A stretch of 46,654 nucleotides of DNA from CAZJLP01 sp964546955. GTDB lineage: Bacteria; Verrucomicrobiota; Verrucomicrobiia; Opitutales; Opitutaceae. The stretch is from contig CAZJLP010000041.1 of NCBI GenBank assembly GCA_964546955.1, forward strand, positions 1-46,654, given 5' to 3'. A program made the translations under genes and the position numbers. This document shows, piece after piece, positions 8,500-17,427 of the stretch. Under the pieces are notes generated by a model. That model was not told where the DNA came from. It did no database searches and worked only from the letters and a program-made list of their open reading frames with translations. Each line of letters starts with the position of its first letter. The stretch's first letter is position 1.

Positions 8500-10389
8500 A
8501 TGACCGGATCTTTGAAGAAAATTCTCGCCGTCATTCTTTTGCTCGGCGCCCTTGTGCTGATCAACGATCTTGCCTCGCGCGTGCCGGCGCAGGTCGACTT
8601 GACCAGAGGCAGTTTTTTCACGCTCTCTCCATCGAGCAATCAGATGCTCGCGCGGATCGAGCGACCGGTCCAGGTGGAGCTTTATTTCAGCGCGAGCCGC
8701 AAGGGCCTGCCGATCGGGCTGAAAGTTTTCGCCCAACGGGTCGAACAACTGCTCCGCCAGTATGAGCGCAGCGCCAAGGGCAAGCTGTCGTTCAAGATCA
8801 TCGATCCGATGCCGGGCTCACGCGAAGAGGAAGAGGCGAAACGCCTCGGGCTGGCTTCGCAACCGCTCGGGCCGGACGAACGCCTTTATTTCGGGCTCGC
8901 GGTCTTCCACGGCGGCAACCGCCGCACCATCCCGTTGATCGACTACCGGCGCGAACGTTTGCTCGAATACGATATCTCTCGTCTGGTGCAGGCGGTGCAA
9001 AACCACAAGCTGCCCAAGCTCGCGGTGGCCTCCTCTCTCGAAGTCTTCGGAAAGCGCGGCATGCCCAAGGAAATGCAGAAGGTCGAGGATGGCTCCGCCG
9101 AGTGGCAATTTATCAAGGATCTGCGGGCGTCCTACGATTTGGAAGAGGTCCATCCCACCAATGACACCTTGCCGGGAGACGCTGGACTGCTGCTCGTCAT
9201 CAATCCCACCGGTTTCGACCCGCGCCTCCTGCATGCCATCGACCAATACATTCTCAGCGGCAAGCCGGCGGTGGTGTTGCTCGACCCTCATTGTTATTTC
9301 GAGGTTTTCCGAGATGAGTCGGACGGCAATGTCCTGGGAGAAACCTACGCCAAAGCGAGCGATCTGCCCGACTTCCTGAAGCAATGGGGCGTGCAGTTTT
9401 CTTCAAAGGACGTGATCGGCGACCTCGCGTTTCCCACGGAGGTGCCGGTGCAGGACAATCAGCCGCCGATTCCTTTTCCCGTTTGGATTTCAATTCCAGA
9501 ATTCGACGACACGCAGCCCGTCACCGCCGGTTTCGACCTTGTGATGTTGGCGCACACCGGCCACCTCCGCTTGGCTCCCGGCAGTTCGACCACCCTCGCT
9601 CCTTTGCTGCGGAGTTCGCGGCGGAGCGCGCCCATGAACGTGGACGCGATCGAACGCATCAATCCGTATCGCATCGCGGATGCCATCGAGCCCACGGGCG
9701 AATCCTACATCCTGGCGGCCACGGTGGAGGGTAAATTCGGAACTGCTTTTCCCGCGGGGAAGCCTCCGGCGCCGCCGGAGGCCGGCAGCACCGGCGAGGT
9801 GGATCCCTGGGTCCTGGGTTTAAAAAGCTCAAAGACGACCAGCCGCGTGATCTTGATCGGCGACGCGGATTTCCTGAAAGACGAGATGGCGTACCAAATC
9901 GTGAGCCGCGGCAACAACATGCTGGCTAGGCCACGCAATAACAACGCGGCTTTTATCGCCAACTGCCTCGACAACCTGAGCGGCAGCCAGGGCATGGTTC
10001 CCATTCGCGCCAAAGGGCAAACGATCAGGCCTTTCACGCGGATCCATAAGTTGAAGCGCGAGGCAGAAGAAAATTTCCGTCAGGATGTCCAGCGGATCAA
10101 TTCCCGTCTGTCGCAGCTCGAGGAAGAGATCGCCGATTTCAATCGCCAGGCCGCGCGGGGGGGAGCCTCTCTGGTGAGCGAGAAAGCGCTGACTGCGGTT
10201 CGCCGGGCGCAGAAGGAACAGAACAGCCTGCGAGCGCGGCGGAACGAGATTCAACAGCAGCTGCAGAAGGCGATTGCCGAGCTCCACCGGCGGCTCACGC
10301 TGCTGAATCTCGGTGTCGTGCCGGGCATGCTTGCGCTCGGTGGCGTGATCTTCTGGCTGTATCGGACGCGACGGAGGGTTGAACGATGA
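8500..10389 (+). CDS. GldG-like ABC auxiliary membrane protein
   Basis: This 629-residue protein has one membrane helix near residues 8-26 (ILAVILLLGALVLIND) and one close to the C-terminus (VVPGMLALGGVIFWLYRT), with a large extracytoplasmic domain between them. The N-terminal part (VDLTRGSFFTLSPSS, then RPVQVELYFS) and the mid-region (LLLVINPTGFDP, KPAVVLLDPH, RVILIGDADFLKDE) match the GldG/ABC_transp_aux family (PF09822). Residues around 530-600 form a charged coiled-coil-like stretch before the last helix. It lies 7 bases after the permease gene and overlaps the DUF4340 gene by four bases (ATGA). It probably forms part of the transporter on the outer face of the membrane; the transported substrate is not known for this family. 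Confidence 0.88.
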   Translation: MTGSLKKILAVILLLGALVLINDLASRVPAQVDLTRGSFFTLSPSSNQMLARIERPVQVELYFSASRKGLPIGLKVFAQRVEQLLRQYERSAKGKLSFKIIDPMPGSREEEEAKRLGLASQPLGPDERLYFGLAVFHGGNRRTIPLIDYRRERLLEYDISRLVQAVQNHKLPKLAVASSLEVFGKRGMPKEMQKVEDGSAEWQFIKDLRASYDLEEVHPTNDTLPGDAGLLLVINPTGFDPRLLHAIDQYILSGKPAVVLLDPHCYFEVFRDESDGNVLGETYAKASDLPDFLKQWGVQFSSKDVIGDLAFPTEVPVQDNQPPIPFPVWISIPEFDDTQPVTAGFDLVMLAHTGHLRLAPGSSTTLAPLLRSSRRSAPMNVDAIERINPYRIADAIEPTGESYILAATVEGKFGTAFPAGKPPAPPEAGSTGEVDPWVLGLKSSKTTSRVILIGDADFLKDEMAYQIVSRGNNMLARPRNNNAAFIANCLDNLSGSQGMVPIRAKGQTIRPFTRIHKLKREAEENFRQDVQRINSRLSQLEEEIADFNRQAARGGASLVSEKALTAVRRAQKEQNSLRARRNEIQQQLQKAIAELHRRLTLLNLGVVPGMLALGGVIFWLYRTRRRVER

Positions 10390-11498
10390 GGTTGCGCACG
10401 CTTTGCTTTCTCGTGGCCGCTCTGCTCGTCGCCGAAATCGCGGTCCTTTGGAGCAGCTCCCGCACCGCAAACCGGCAGGGCACGGTGTTTGTCGACACTC
10501 CCCTGCTCGAAGTAGCGGACCTCGAACGCGCCCAGCGCATTGTCGTGCGGGAAAAGCCTCAATCGAAACTTATGCAGAAGGGCGAAGACGGATTTGAAGT
10601 CCGGATGATTGTCGCGCCCGACGCCCCCATTCGCGAAACCGTCCTGGAGCGGCGGGGAGAGAGCTGGGTGGTCGCAAATTGTTTCGGCCTCGACGTGGAT
10701 TCGAACTGGCTCGGCCAGACCATGCGAGATCTGACGCAGGGTCAGCTCACCCGGCATTTGACCGCCGACCCGGCCCTGATGACGGACTTGGATCTTCACC
10801 TCGGACAAGTGCGCTTGGAGGACGGTCAGGGAAAGATCCTGCGCCAGCTCGATTTCGGCCGGAAGGACGGAGGCGCCGCCTATCAATTTGTCCGCGTGAA
10901 CGGACAGGACGCCTACGTCGCGCGTCACGAAACAGAAATCGTAGGCGACCCGTATTCGTGGATTGTGAACCGCATCCTGCCCTTTGAAGTCGCCGACGTG
11001 CGCGAGTTCACCCTCCCGGTGCAGGACGCGAAGGAAGCACCGCTTGTCTTTCAGCGCTCCGAACGGGGTAAAGCCTTCGAATTGACGGGAGAGGCGGTGC
11101 CGGAACCTCTGCGCGCCGCGCAGAACGCGGAACGGATTCTCGCCCGACTGGTGACGGAGCCGATCATGATCGCCTTTCCTCTGGAAAATCCAGCGGCCCG
11201 CGCCGCGAAAAACCATGTGCGTGCGCGACTTCGCGTCGCGCTGTTCGACGGGAGAACCTACGCCGTCGCCTATGGCGTGCTCCCAGCGGAGGATCAAAAC
11301 CTGCAAAGCATTCCGGAAGAAGTGCGGAACGATGTGGCCTTTGCCTGGGTCGAAACCTCCCACCCCAATGACATCGCTCTTCGTTACATCGCGAAAGCGG
11401 CGATCGCGTACAACAAAAATTCAATTATTGACCGCCTTCCCCCCACCCGGGCACAGGCCGCCGGCAGGCCCCCTTCCGCGGCTGAGGGACCGCCTTGA
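10386..11498 (+). CDS. DUF4340 domain-containing protein
   Basis: This 370-residue protein has an N-terminal anchor or signal (LRTLCFLVAALLVAEIAVLW). It is followed by the beta-rich pattern typical of DUF4340 proteins, which usually sit directly after gldG-type genes: LEVADLERAQRIVV, WVVANCFGLDVDSNWLG, DPYSWIVNRILPFEVADVREFTL. The start overlaps the previous stop as ATGA, so translation is coupled. It probably forms the extracytoplasmic accessory part of the ABC complex. The C-terminal 20 residues are Pro/Ala-rich and may be disordered. Family assignment is by context and motif pattern; the biochemical role is unknown. Confidence 0.8.
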   Translation: MRLRTLCFLVAALLVAEIAVLWSSSRTANRQGTVFVDTPLLEVADLERAQRIVVREKPQSKLMQKGEDGFEVRMIVAPDAPIRETVLERRGESWVVANCFGLDVDSNWLGQTMRDLTQGQLTRHLTADPALMTDLDLHLGQVRLEDGQGKILRQLDFGRKDGGAAYQFVRVNGQDAYVARHETEIVGDPYSWIVNRILPFEVADVREFTLPVQDAKEAPLVFQRSERGKAFELTGEAVPEPLRAAQNAERILARLVTEPIMIAFPLENPAARAAKNHVRARLRVALFDGRTYAVAYGVLPAEDQNLQSIPEEVRNDVAFAWVETSHPNDIALRYIAKAAIAYNKNSIIDRLPPTRAQAAGRPPSAAEGPP

Positions 11499-11591
11499 TC
11501 GAAGCGAAACGGACCTGTGTGCGCGATTGCGAGGAGGCGCGGGTTGTGCTTAGAGTGCGACTCAATACCGCCGATCGGGCTGGCCCCAGCC

Positions 11592-12869
11592 ATGAACGAC
11601 TACCCTTCACCTGCTCCCGAAAAACAAACCGGCTTGATCATCATGCTCAGCGCGGGCTTCGTCGCGCTCGCCATCGTGGTGGCCGGCGTGGTGCGACTGG
11701 CGGTGCTCCGCAGCCCGCTCGAGCCCCTTGCCCCGGAAGTGGCGCAACGCGAAAAAACGCCGCCCAATCCGCGGCTGACCCCGCCGCCGGTGGCGGTCGA
11801 GGCGCCCCCCGGCCCCCCTCTGTTTACCGAGCAGTCTCGGCCGGCAACCGAGACTGAAGTCGCTGACTTGCCGACCCAATTGCGCAGCAAGCTCGCGAAC
11901 AACGCGATCGAGGAAGTGAAGGCGGCGCTCCTGGAGCTGGCCTCCAAGGATCCTCGGAAGGCAGTCGAGTTGGCGGAGTCGCTCGGCCGCGATTCGACCG
12001 AACGCCATCTGTTGGTCGGCACGGTGCTGAGGGCTTGGGCCACGGCGGACCCTCAACGCGCATGGGACTGGAGCCTGCGCCTAGGTCGGCGGTTGGAAGT
12101 GCCGGGCGAACCGAATTTGATCGCCATAACGCTCGAAGGAGTAGCTGCCCGTTCCCCCGAATCGGTGACCGAATCGATCAAGGCGCTCTTGCTCAAAGCC
12201 GACGCGAATCCTGATTTTCCCCCGCAGGAAATCACCTATTACGCAGTGGACGCGCTGATCAAGAATGGGCGAATGGATATTGCCCGGGCCGCGGTTTCCG
12301 AATGGCTGCAGACCTCCGCGGCCGAACGGATCAGCAACGGGCCCATCGAACGCCTGGCCGTACAGATGGCCGACCACTCCCCGAAGGAAGCGGCCCAATG
12401 GCTCGAGAGCCTTCCTCCAACCGAGGGTCGGAACTTCGCCGTAGCCACGCTCGCGGCAAATTGGGCCGGGACCGACCCGAAGACCGCCATCACCTGGGCG
12501 TCCGGTCTCGACGTGAATTCAGGCCGCCTCGATGCCATGCAGCGCGCTTTCAACCGCTGGGCCGAGCGCGACATGGTGGATGCCGCGAAATGGCTGGAAA
12601 CCAACGAAGCGGATCCCGTATCCGATCGGCTGATTCACAGTTTCGTCAGCGATTCCACGCTTTCGCATAGCAGTCCGAAGGTTGCGGTTCAATGGGCGGA
12701 GTTGATCAGCGACGACACCATGAGGTCGCAAAGCATCGAGCAAGTCGCAGCCGCTTGGGGCGCGAGCGATCCGACCGCCGCCCGGCGTTACGTCACTGAG
12801 AGCACTTTGCTTTCCCCGGAGCAAAAGACCCGCCTGCTTCAGAATTTCTCCGGATCGCCGGGCGGCTGA
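11592..12869 (+). CDS. membrane-anchored helical-repeat protein A2
   Basis: Starting at the ATG at 11592, this 425-residue protein has a short cytoplasmic N-terminus, one membrane helix (GLIIMLSAGFVALAIVVAGV, about residues 14-33) and a Pro-rich linker to about residue 85. Helical repeats follow, each with a W-[AG]-x-x-D-P-x-x-A signature: RAWATADPQRAWDW, ANWAGTDPKTAITW, NRWAERDMVDAAKW, AAWGASDPTAARRY. It is the full-length counterpart of the partial gene at 1-969. It begins 93 bases after the DUF4340 gene on the same strand, so it may be cotranscribed with the ABC operon, and B2 begins 19 bases after it. It is probably an anchored extracytoplasmic scaffold; function unknown. Confidence 0.87.
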   Translation: MNDYPSPAPEKQTGLIIMLSAGFVALAIVVAGVVRLAVLRSPLEPLAPEVAQREKTPPNPRLTPPPVAVEAPPGPPLFTEQSRPATETEVADLPTQLRSKLANNAIEEVKAALLELASKDPRKAVELAESLGRDSTERHLLVGTVLRAWATADPQRAWDWSLRLGRRLEVPGEPNLIAITLEGVAARSPESVTESIKALLLKADANPDFPPQEITYYAVDALIKNGRMDIARAAVSEWLQTSAAERISNGPIERLAVQMADHSPKEAAQWLESLPPTEGRNFAVATLAANWAGTDPKTAITWASGLDVNSGRLDAMQRAFNRWAERDMVDAAKWLETNEADPVSDRLIHSFVSDSTLSHSSPKVAVQWAELISDDTMRSQSIEQVAAAWGASDPTAARRYVTESTLLSPEQKTRLLQNFSGSPGG

Positions 12870-12888
12870 GCCGCCCCATTTGCGACGC

Positions 12889-14055
12889 ATGAGGTACGGT
12901 CTGGTTGCGTTCCTTGCTTGCCTGGCCGCCGGGGACTTCGCCTTGGCGGCCGGCGTCGAACTTCGCGACTCGGAGGCGCTTTTTGCGCTGACGGATCGGT
13001 CCGACCGGCTCGCGCGGCTGACCGAAATTCTCGCCGGCGCAGACCGCGAGACCTGCGCCGCTTGGGCGGGACTCGTCGATCGGCAGCCACCCTGCGGGGC
13101 GCGCGAGGAGGACCGGCAACGAATCCTGGAATACTGGGCCGCGGCGGACCCCCAGGCGGCGCTCGCCCACGTGGAATCGCTCGCGATCGGCCTGCGTTTC
13201 AAAGCAGCCGCTTACGAAAGCGTCGCCCGCGGCTGGACCTGGCATTCGCCGGACGAGGCGTGGCGCTGGAGCCGGGCCGCGGTCTCGCTAGAGCAGTCCG
13301 ACCTGCCCAAGGCAGTACTGGAGGCGGTGGCGGAAAAATCGCCTTCGACCGGCCTCCGCTGGCTGAATGAAGGCATCGAGGCGGCGGCGAAAACGTCGCG
13401 GGCGCGAGAGACTTCCGCGGCTGCGGAGCACGCATTTGCCTTCTTCTATCGCTTGGTCGACCTAGAGAACGCCACCGCGTATCGCGAGATGATCGAGAAC
13501 TATCCCGAGGGCGCGGTTCGCGAACATCTGCTCTTCGCCGTCACCGAGCGCTATGCCGCTGATGAGCCGGAAGCGGCCGCGGCATGGGCCCTCGGACGCC
13601 GGGACAAGCCGGACGCCTTTTACGCGCTGGCGGGCGTCGCGTCGCAGAAATCGCAGCGGGACCCGTACGCGGCGCTAGACTGGGTACTGGCGATGAAACC
13701 GGACGATGTTCGCCGCAAGCTCGTGAATCTCGTCGCGGCTGAAACCGTGCAGAAAGATCCTTCGCTCGCGTGCATCGACCGCCTCCTGGCGAAAGTGAGT
13801 CGACCCGAAGATCGTGAGGCCGCTTACACCGCCTTCGCGCAGACCGAGGAACTGATCAAAGTGGCGCCCGACCGGCTGTTGATGTGGGCCTGGGAGATCT
13901 CTGACCGCGAGTGGCGCCGTGTGTCGCTGGTCCGCGGATACGCACACTGGACCGCGTTCGACCCGGCCGCCGCAGCGAGGCATCTCGCAGAAAATGGAGA
14001 AAAGTCGCCGGAGGATCGCAGGGCGGTGCAGAATTATTTGAAAGGAGCCGAATGA
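12889..14055 (+). CDS. exported helical-repeat protein B2
   Basis: This 388-residue protein starts at the ATG at 12889, giving the signal peptide MRYGLVAFLACLAAGDFALA; the TTG at 12880 is an alternative three codons upstream. It is paralogous to B1 (1076-2254) along its full length, with CGARE, RGWTWHSPDEAWRWS, EHAFAFF, REHLLFAVTERY and RGYAHW in the same order. Repeats again follow the helix-turn-helix WxxxDPxxA style. Its stop overlaps the start of C2 by four bases (ATGA), exactly as in cassette 1 (GTGA). No catalytic motif is apparent. The conserved overlap suggests that B and C are needed in matched amounts (inference). Confidence 0.86.
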   Translation: MRYGLVAFLACLAAGDFALAAGVELRDSEALFALTDRSDRLARLTEILAGADRETCAAWAGLVDRQPPCGAREEDRQRILEYWAAADPQAALAHVESLAIGLRFKAAAYESVARGWTWHSPDEAWRWSRAAVSLEQSDLPKAVLEAVAEKSPSTGLRWLNEGIEAAAKTSRARETSAAAEHAFAFFYRLVDLENATAYREMIENYPEGAVREHLLFAVTERYAADEPEAAAAWALGRRDKPDAFYALAGVASQKSQRDPYAALDWVLAMKPDDVRRKLVNLVAAETVQKDPSLACIDRLLAKVSRPEDREAAYTAFAQTEELIKVAPDRLLMWAWEISDREWRRVSLVRGYAHWTAFDPAAAARHLAENGEKSPEDRRAVQNYLKGAE

Positions 14056-15194
14056 GAACCACCCGGCTTGTTTTTCTCATCGCGTTCGCCGCGGCCGCGA
14101 ACGCGGTCTCGGCCACAAACGAGACAAGCAGCGATGTCCCGAAGCTCTCCAGCCAGACCGGCGAAGCGCGATGGCGGCGAGAATTGCAGCAGGCACAGGC
14201 CCCGGAAATTCGAGCGAAGCTCAAGGAACTCCGCACGCGACCTCAGGGAAAAAAGACCGCTCGAGCCTTCCTTGTCGCCGTGGAGATTCTGGCGGACAAA
14301 GAGGGGCCCGCGGCGTTTGCCGCAGGGTACGAAACCCGCTCCCCCCAGATCTCGAATCGCGAGTTGGTGGAGGCGACCGTCCGCGGCCTCGCCCGCCGCG
14401 ACGCAGACGAGGCGGAAAAATGGTTTACCGCTCTCCCCTCCGGCCTGGTGGGCGAGGACAAAACGGAGCTCACTCGCGCGCTCCTCGCCGAGGAATCCGG
14501 AGCGAGCCCGGCGAAAGCCATGCAGCGGGGCCTGCGGCTGGGAGGCGAAGATATCTCGACTCAGACCAACAACGCCCTGGCTGTCATGGAAGAATTATCT
14601 CAACTGGGGTTGTTCGAGAAAGCGCGGGAGATCATTGAAACGATCGAAAATCGCGAGGTTCGCCAGACAGTTTGGGTGAATCTCATCGGACTTACTTCGG
14701 ACCATCGTCCCGATCTGGCAAAAGCCTGGCTCGCTTCCCTGCCGCCCGGGACTGATCGGCAAAGCGCGGTGTTTCGCGTGTGCGAAGGCGTCGCGAACCG
14801 CGATTTTTCTGACGCCGTGAGTTTGTTCGAATCACTGCCGCCGGAGGAACGTTCGCTCGACCTGGCCGAATCGATGATTTCCAAAGCCAACGCAATCAAG
14901 GCCTCCGCCTCGGACCGTCTGCAGAATCTGTTGAATAACGACGAAGCCCTCCATCGTGTGATCCCGGCGATTCTTGTCCGCCAGCACTCGATCGCGCCCA
15001 CCCGAGTCGACTGGGCCCTCTTTGGGCGCCTAAAGAACCAGGCGGGACGGGACGCGCTGCTTCGCACTCTCCTGCTTGCGAACAGCGCGCGCGACCTCTC
15101 CGGGACCCTGAAAATTATCGACGATCTCACGTTCCTTCCACCCGACCACAGGGCGGAATTGAGTCGAATTATTCAGCAAAGAAGTAGCCCGTAG
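14052..15194 (+). CDS. exported helical-repeat protein C2
   Basis: This 380-residue protein begins with the signal peptide MRTTRLVFLIAFAAAANAVSA at an ATG overlapping the B2 stop; the upstream extension to 13911 would lie inside B2. It is a paralogue of C1 (2251-3447), with matching NLIGL, PDLAKAWLASLPPG, DAVSLFESLPPEERSLDLAESM and FLPPDHRAEL near the end. It is the last gene of cassette 2. A weak hairpin (GGCCAG...CTGGCC, about 15203-15227) lies just after the stop but has no good T tract, so read-through into the methyltransferase gene is possible. Confidence 0.85.
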   Translation: MRTTRLVFLIAFAAAANAVSATNETSSDVPKLSSQTGEARWRRELQQAQAPEIRAKLKELRTRPQGKKTARAFLVAVEILADKEGPAAFAAGYETRSPQISNRELVEATVRGLARRDADEAEKWFTALPSGLVGEDKTELTRALLAEESGASPAKAMQRGLRLGGEDISTQTNNALAVMEELSQLGLFEKAREIIETIENREVRQTVWVNLIGLTSDHRPDLAKAWLASLPPGTDRQSAVFRVCEGVANRDFSDAVSLFESLPPEERSLDLAESMISKANAIKASASDRLQNLLNNDEALHRVIPAILVRQHSIAPTRVDWALFGRLKNQAGRDALLRTLLLANSARDLSGTLKIIDDLTFLPPDHRAELSRIIQQRSSP

Positions 15195-15332
15195 CAAATC
15201 GGCCAGTTATTGCAAACGCCTGGCCTTGATATCCTGGATTTGTCTGAATTGGAGCTGGAAATCGTCTGCATTAAGGGGGAGCGTGACCGTGCGACCGGAT
15301 CCACCGGCACGCAACGCTGTCGCGCTGCGACC

Positions 15333-16193
15333 ATGTCCAGATACGCTCAAATCGTTCGTGACCTCACGCCCCCTGCGGTGTGGCATTTCGGCAAACGCCG
15401 TTTGCCGGGGCTGGTGCGCGCGCTCGGTGGTCACTACACGCACATTCGATTCTCGGGAGACTACGCTTCATTCGCCGAGGCACGACGTCACGCCGAAGGC
15501 TATGACGCGCCCTCCATTCTCGAAAAGACCCGCGAAGCCGTCCTCAAGGTAAAGCGAGGCGAAAACCGTTGGGAACGCGACGCGATGGTTTCCGACACGG
15601 AGGAAATGCATTGGCCGCTGCTCGCGTGCCTCATGCGTCTGGTCGCGGTCCGGGGAGATCGCACGCTCCGCGTGCTCGATTTCGGCGGATCGCTCGGGTC
15701 GACGTACTTTTGGTGCCGTCCTTTCTTTGGCGAAGAGATCCGGCTCGAGTGGCACGTGGTCGAGCAGGCCAATCACGTGAAGGTCGGGCGTGCCGAAATT
15801 GCGGACGATCGACTCCGATTTCATTTCAAAGTTGACGACGTACTCGCCGAGACGCGGCCCGACGTCCTTCTGCTTTCGGGAGTGCTCCATTTCATCGAGG
15901 ACCCAGAGGCATTTCTGAAAACCCTGGTCGATCTGGATTTTCCTGCGCTGCTGCTCGATCGCACCCCGCTCTGGGATCAAGATCGGCACCGGCTGACCGT
16001 GCAGGAAGTGCCGGAGGAGATTTATCGCGCGTCCTATCCCGCCTGGTTCCTCTCGCGCCGACGGATCCTCGGCATCCTTGAAGAAAAGTACGAATTGAAA
16101 TTTCACGCTCCGGACACGGAGGCGTGGGAAATCGACGACGTCGTCGTTCCGAATGCTCTCTGGTATTACGAGAAACGAAAGGCCGTGCAGTGA
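15333..16193 (+). CDS. TIGR04325-family methyltransferase
   Basis: This 286-residue SAM-dependent methyltransferase has motif I VLDFGGSLGSTYF at residues 114-126. Other matching segments are the N-terminal RDLTPPAVW, WHVVEQANHV, LLSGVLHFIEDP, DRTPLW and the C-terminal NALWYYEK. This set fits the TIGR04325 (LIC12133-type) family often found in O-antigen and exopolysaccharide clusters. The ATG at 15333 fits the family N-terminus; the open frame extends to 15210 but the added residues look non-family. It is followed 64 bases later by a glycosyltransferase on the same strand, consistent with surface glycan modification. The acceptor is unknown. Confidence 0.85.
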   Translation: MSRYAQIVRDLTPPAVWHFGKRRLPGLVRALGGHYTHIRFSGDYASFAEARRHAEGYDAPSILEKTREAVLKVKRGENRWERDAMVSDTEEMHWPLLACLMRLVAVRGDRTLRVLDFGGSLGSTYFWCRPFFGEEIRLEWHVVEQANHVKVGRAEIADDRLRFHFKVDDVLAETRPDVLLLSGVLHFIEDPEAFLKTLVDLDFPALLLDRTPLWDQDRHRLTVQEVPEEIYRASYPAWFLSRRRILGILEEKYELKFHAPDTEAWEIDDVVVPNALWYYEKRKAVQ

Positions 16194-16257
16194 AACAGGG
16201 ATGTCGTTTTCGGGAATATTCGGTTGAGCCTCAACGTTCCTCGCCCGGTCATTTTTT

Positions 16258-17427
16258 GTGAATCATTACTGCACCTACTTCGACCGGGGATTTCTGATCC
16301 AGGGTTTGGCCCTGGCGGCCTCGTTGCGGCGGCACGACCCGGACAGCCTGTTGTGGGTGCTCTGCCTGGACGACTACACGTCGGACTATCTCGAGGAACG
16401 GGCGGACTCCCAGATCCGACCGCTCCGGCTCGCCGATCTCGAAGATGCGGACCCCGAACTCTGTCGGGTGAAGGACAACCGCACCCGCATCGAGTATTAT
16501 TTCACGCTCTCGCCCTGCTTGCCTCGGCATCTCCTCCAGCGGCATCCGGAGATCGATCGCATCACCTACGTGGACGCCGATTTGTTTTTCTTCGACAGCC
16601 CTGCGGCGATCTTCGCGGAAATGGATACGGCGAGCGTGCTGGTGACCGAGCATCGGTACCCGTTCCACCTCCGGCATCACGCGCGCTACGGCATTTTTAA
16701 CGTAGGCCTGTTGTCGTTTCGCAACGATGCCGTCGCGCGGGACTGTTTGGATTGGTGGCGCCAGCGCTGCCTCGACTGGTGCTACGATCGCGAAGAGAAC
16801 GGGAAGTATGGAGACCAGAAATATCTGGACGAATGGCCGCGGCGTTATGGTTCCCGCCTCTGCGTGCTCCGCCGGCGCGGCGCGAACCTCGCGCCGTGGA
16901 ATTGGTCGCAATACCGGTTTTCTATCCAAGCTGGGCGGGTATGGGTCGATGACGATCCGCTGGAGGTTTTCCACTTTGCTCGTTTTGCGCCACTGCACGG
17001 CTCCTGGATGTTCCAGTCGGGCCAATTGGAGTACGGCGTGATGCCGTGGCCTATCCGGCAAGCGATCTATGGACGTTATTGGTCGGCGCTGCGCGAGGCC
17101 CGCGATCAAATTCAGACCCTGCGACCCGACTTTGACTTTCCCCACCGCAGAGCGCGCGGCTGGCACGGTTTCTGGCGGGTTATTCTGCCTCGCGCGGTTT
17201 TCGGGAGCGACTGGATCAGGCTCGGGCCCTTTTTTATCTCGGGCCGCTTGAGTCTGGGGAGATACTCGGGACGCTGCCTCTCCTGGATCCGCTCCGCGAT
17301 CGGAGTGCCGGTTCGGCGCCTGCTGAATCCGCCCGCCCCGGTTCCGAATTTGCTGCCCGCCGATCCCCTCCCTCTCGCGACGCACGCGGAAAACGCGTTT
17401 GCCGCGCCTCCTCAGCAGCGGGAATAG
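16258..17427 (+). CDS. glycosyltransferase with DxD motif (GT-A fold)
   Basis: This 389-residue protein begins at the GTG at 16258 (NHYCTYFDRGFLIQGLALAASL), an opening typical of nucleotide-diphospho-sugar transferases of GT8-like type. The metal-binding DAD is at residues 106-108 in YVDADLFFFDS. Later conserved-looking parts are FNVGLLSFRND, GDQKYLDEW, NLAPWNW and FHFARF. The C-terminal 100 residues are Arg/Trp-rich and may associate with the membrane or be disordered. It probably transfers a sugar to a lipid-linked or surface glycan. The 3' end overlaps the convergent caspase gene by 16 bases (17412-17427). Donor and acceptor cannot be read from the sequence. Confidence 0.8.
   Translation: MNHYCTYFDRGFLIQGLALAASLRRHDPDSLLWVLCLDDYTSDYLEERADSQIRPLRLADLEDADPELCRVKDNRTRIEYYFTLSPCLPRHLLQRHPEIDRITYVDADLFFFDSPAAIFAEMDTASVLVTEHRYPFHLRHHARYGIFNVGLLSFRNDAVARDCLDWWRQRCLDWCYDREENGKYGDQKYLDEWPRRYGSRLCVLRRRGANLAPWNWSQYRFSIQAGRVWVDDDPLEVFHFARFAPLHGSWMFQSGQLEYGVMPWPIRQAIYGRYWSALREARDQIQTLRPDFDFPHRRARGWHGFWRVILPRAVFGSDWIRLGPFFISGRLSLGRYSGRCLSWIRSAIGVPVRRLLNPPAPVPNLLPADPLPLATHAENAFAAPPQQRE

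Noticed and set aside
15203..15227. Terminator after cassette 2
   Set aside because: The stem is only six pairs with a 13-base loop and no T tract, far weaker than the two real terminators at 5362 and 6479.
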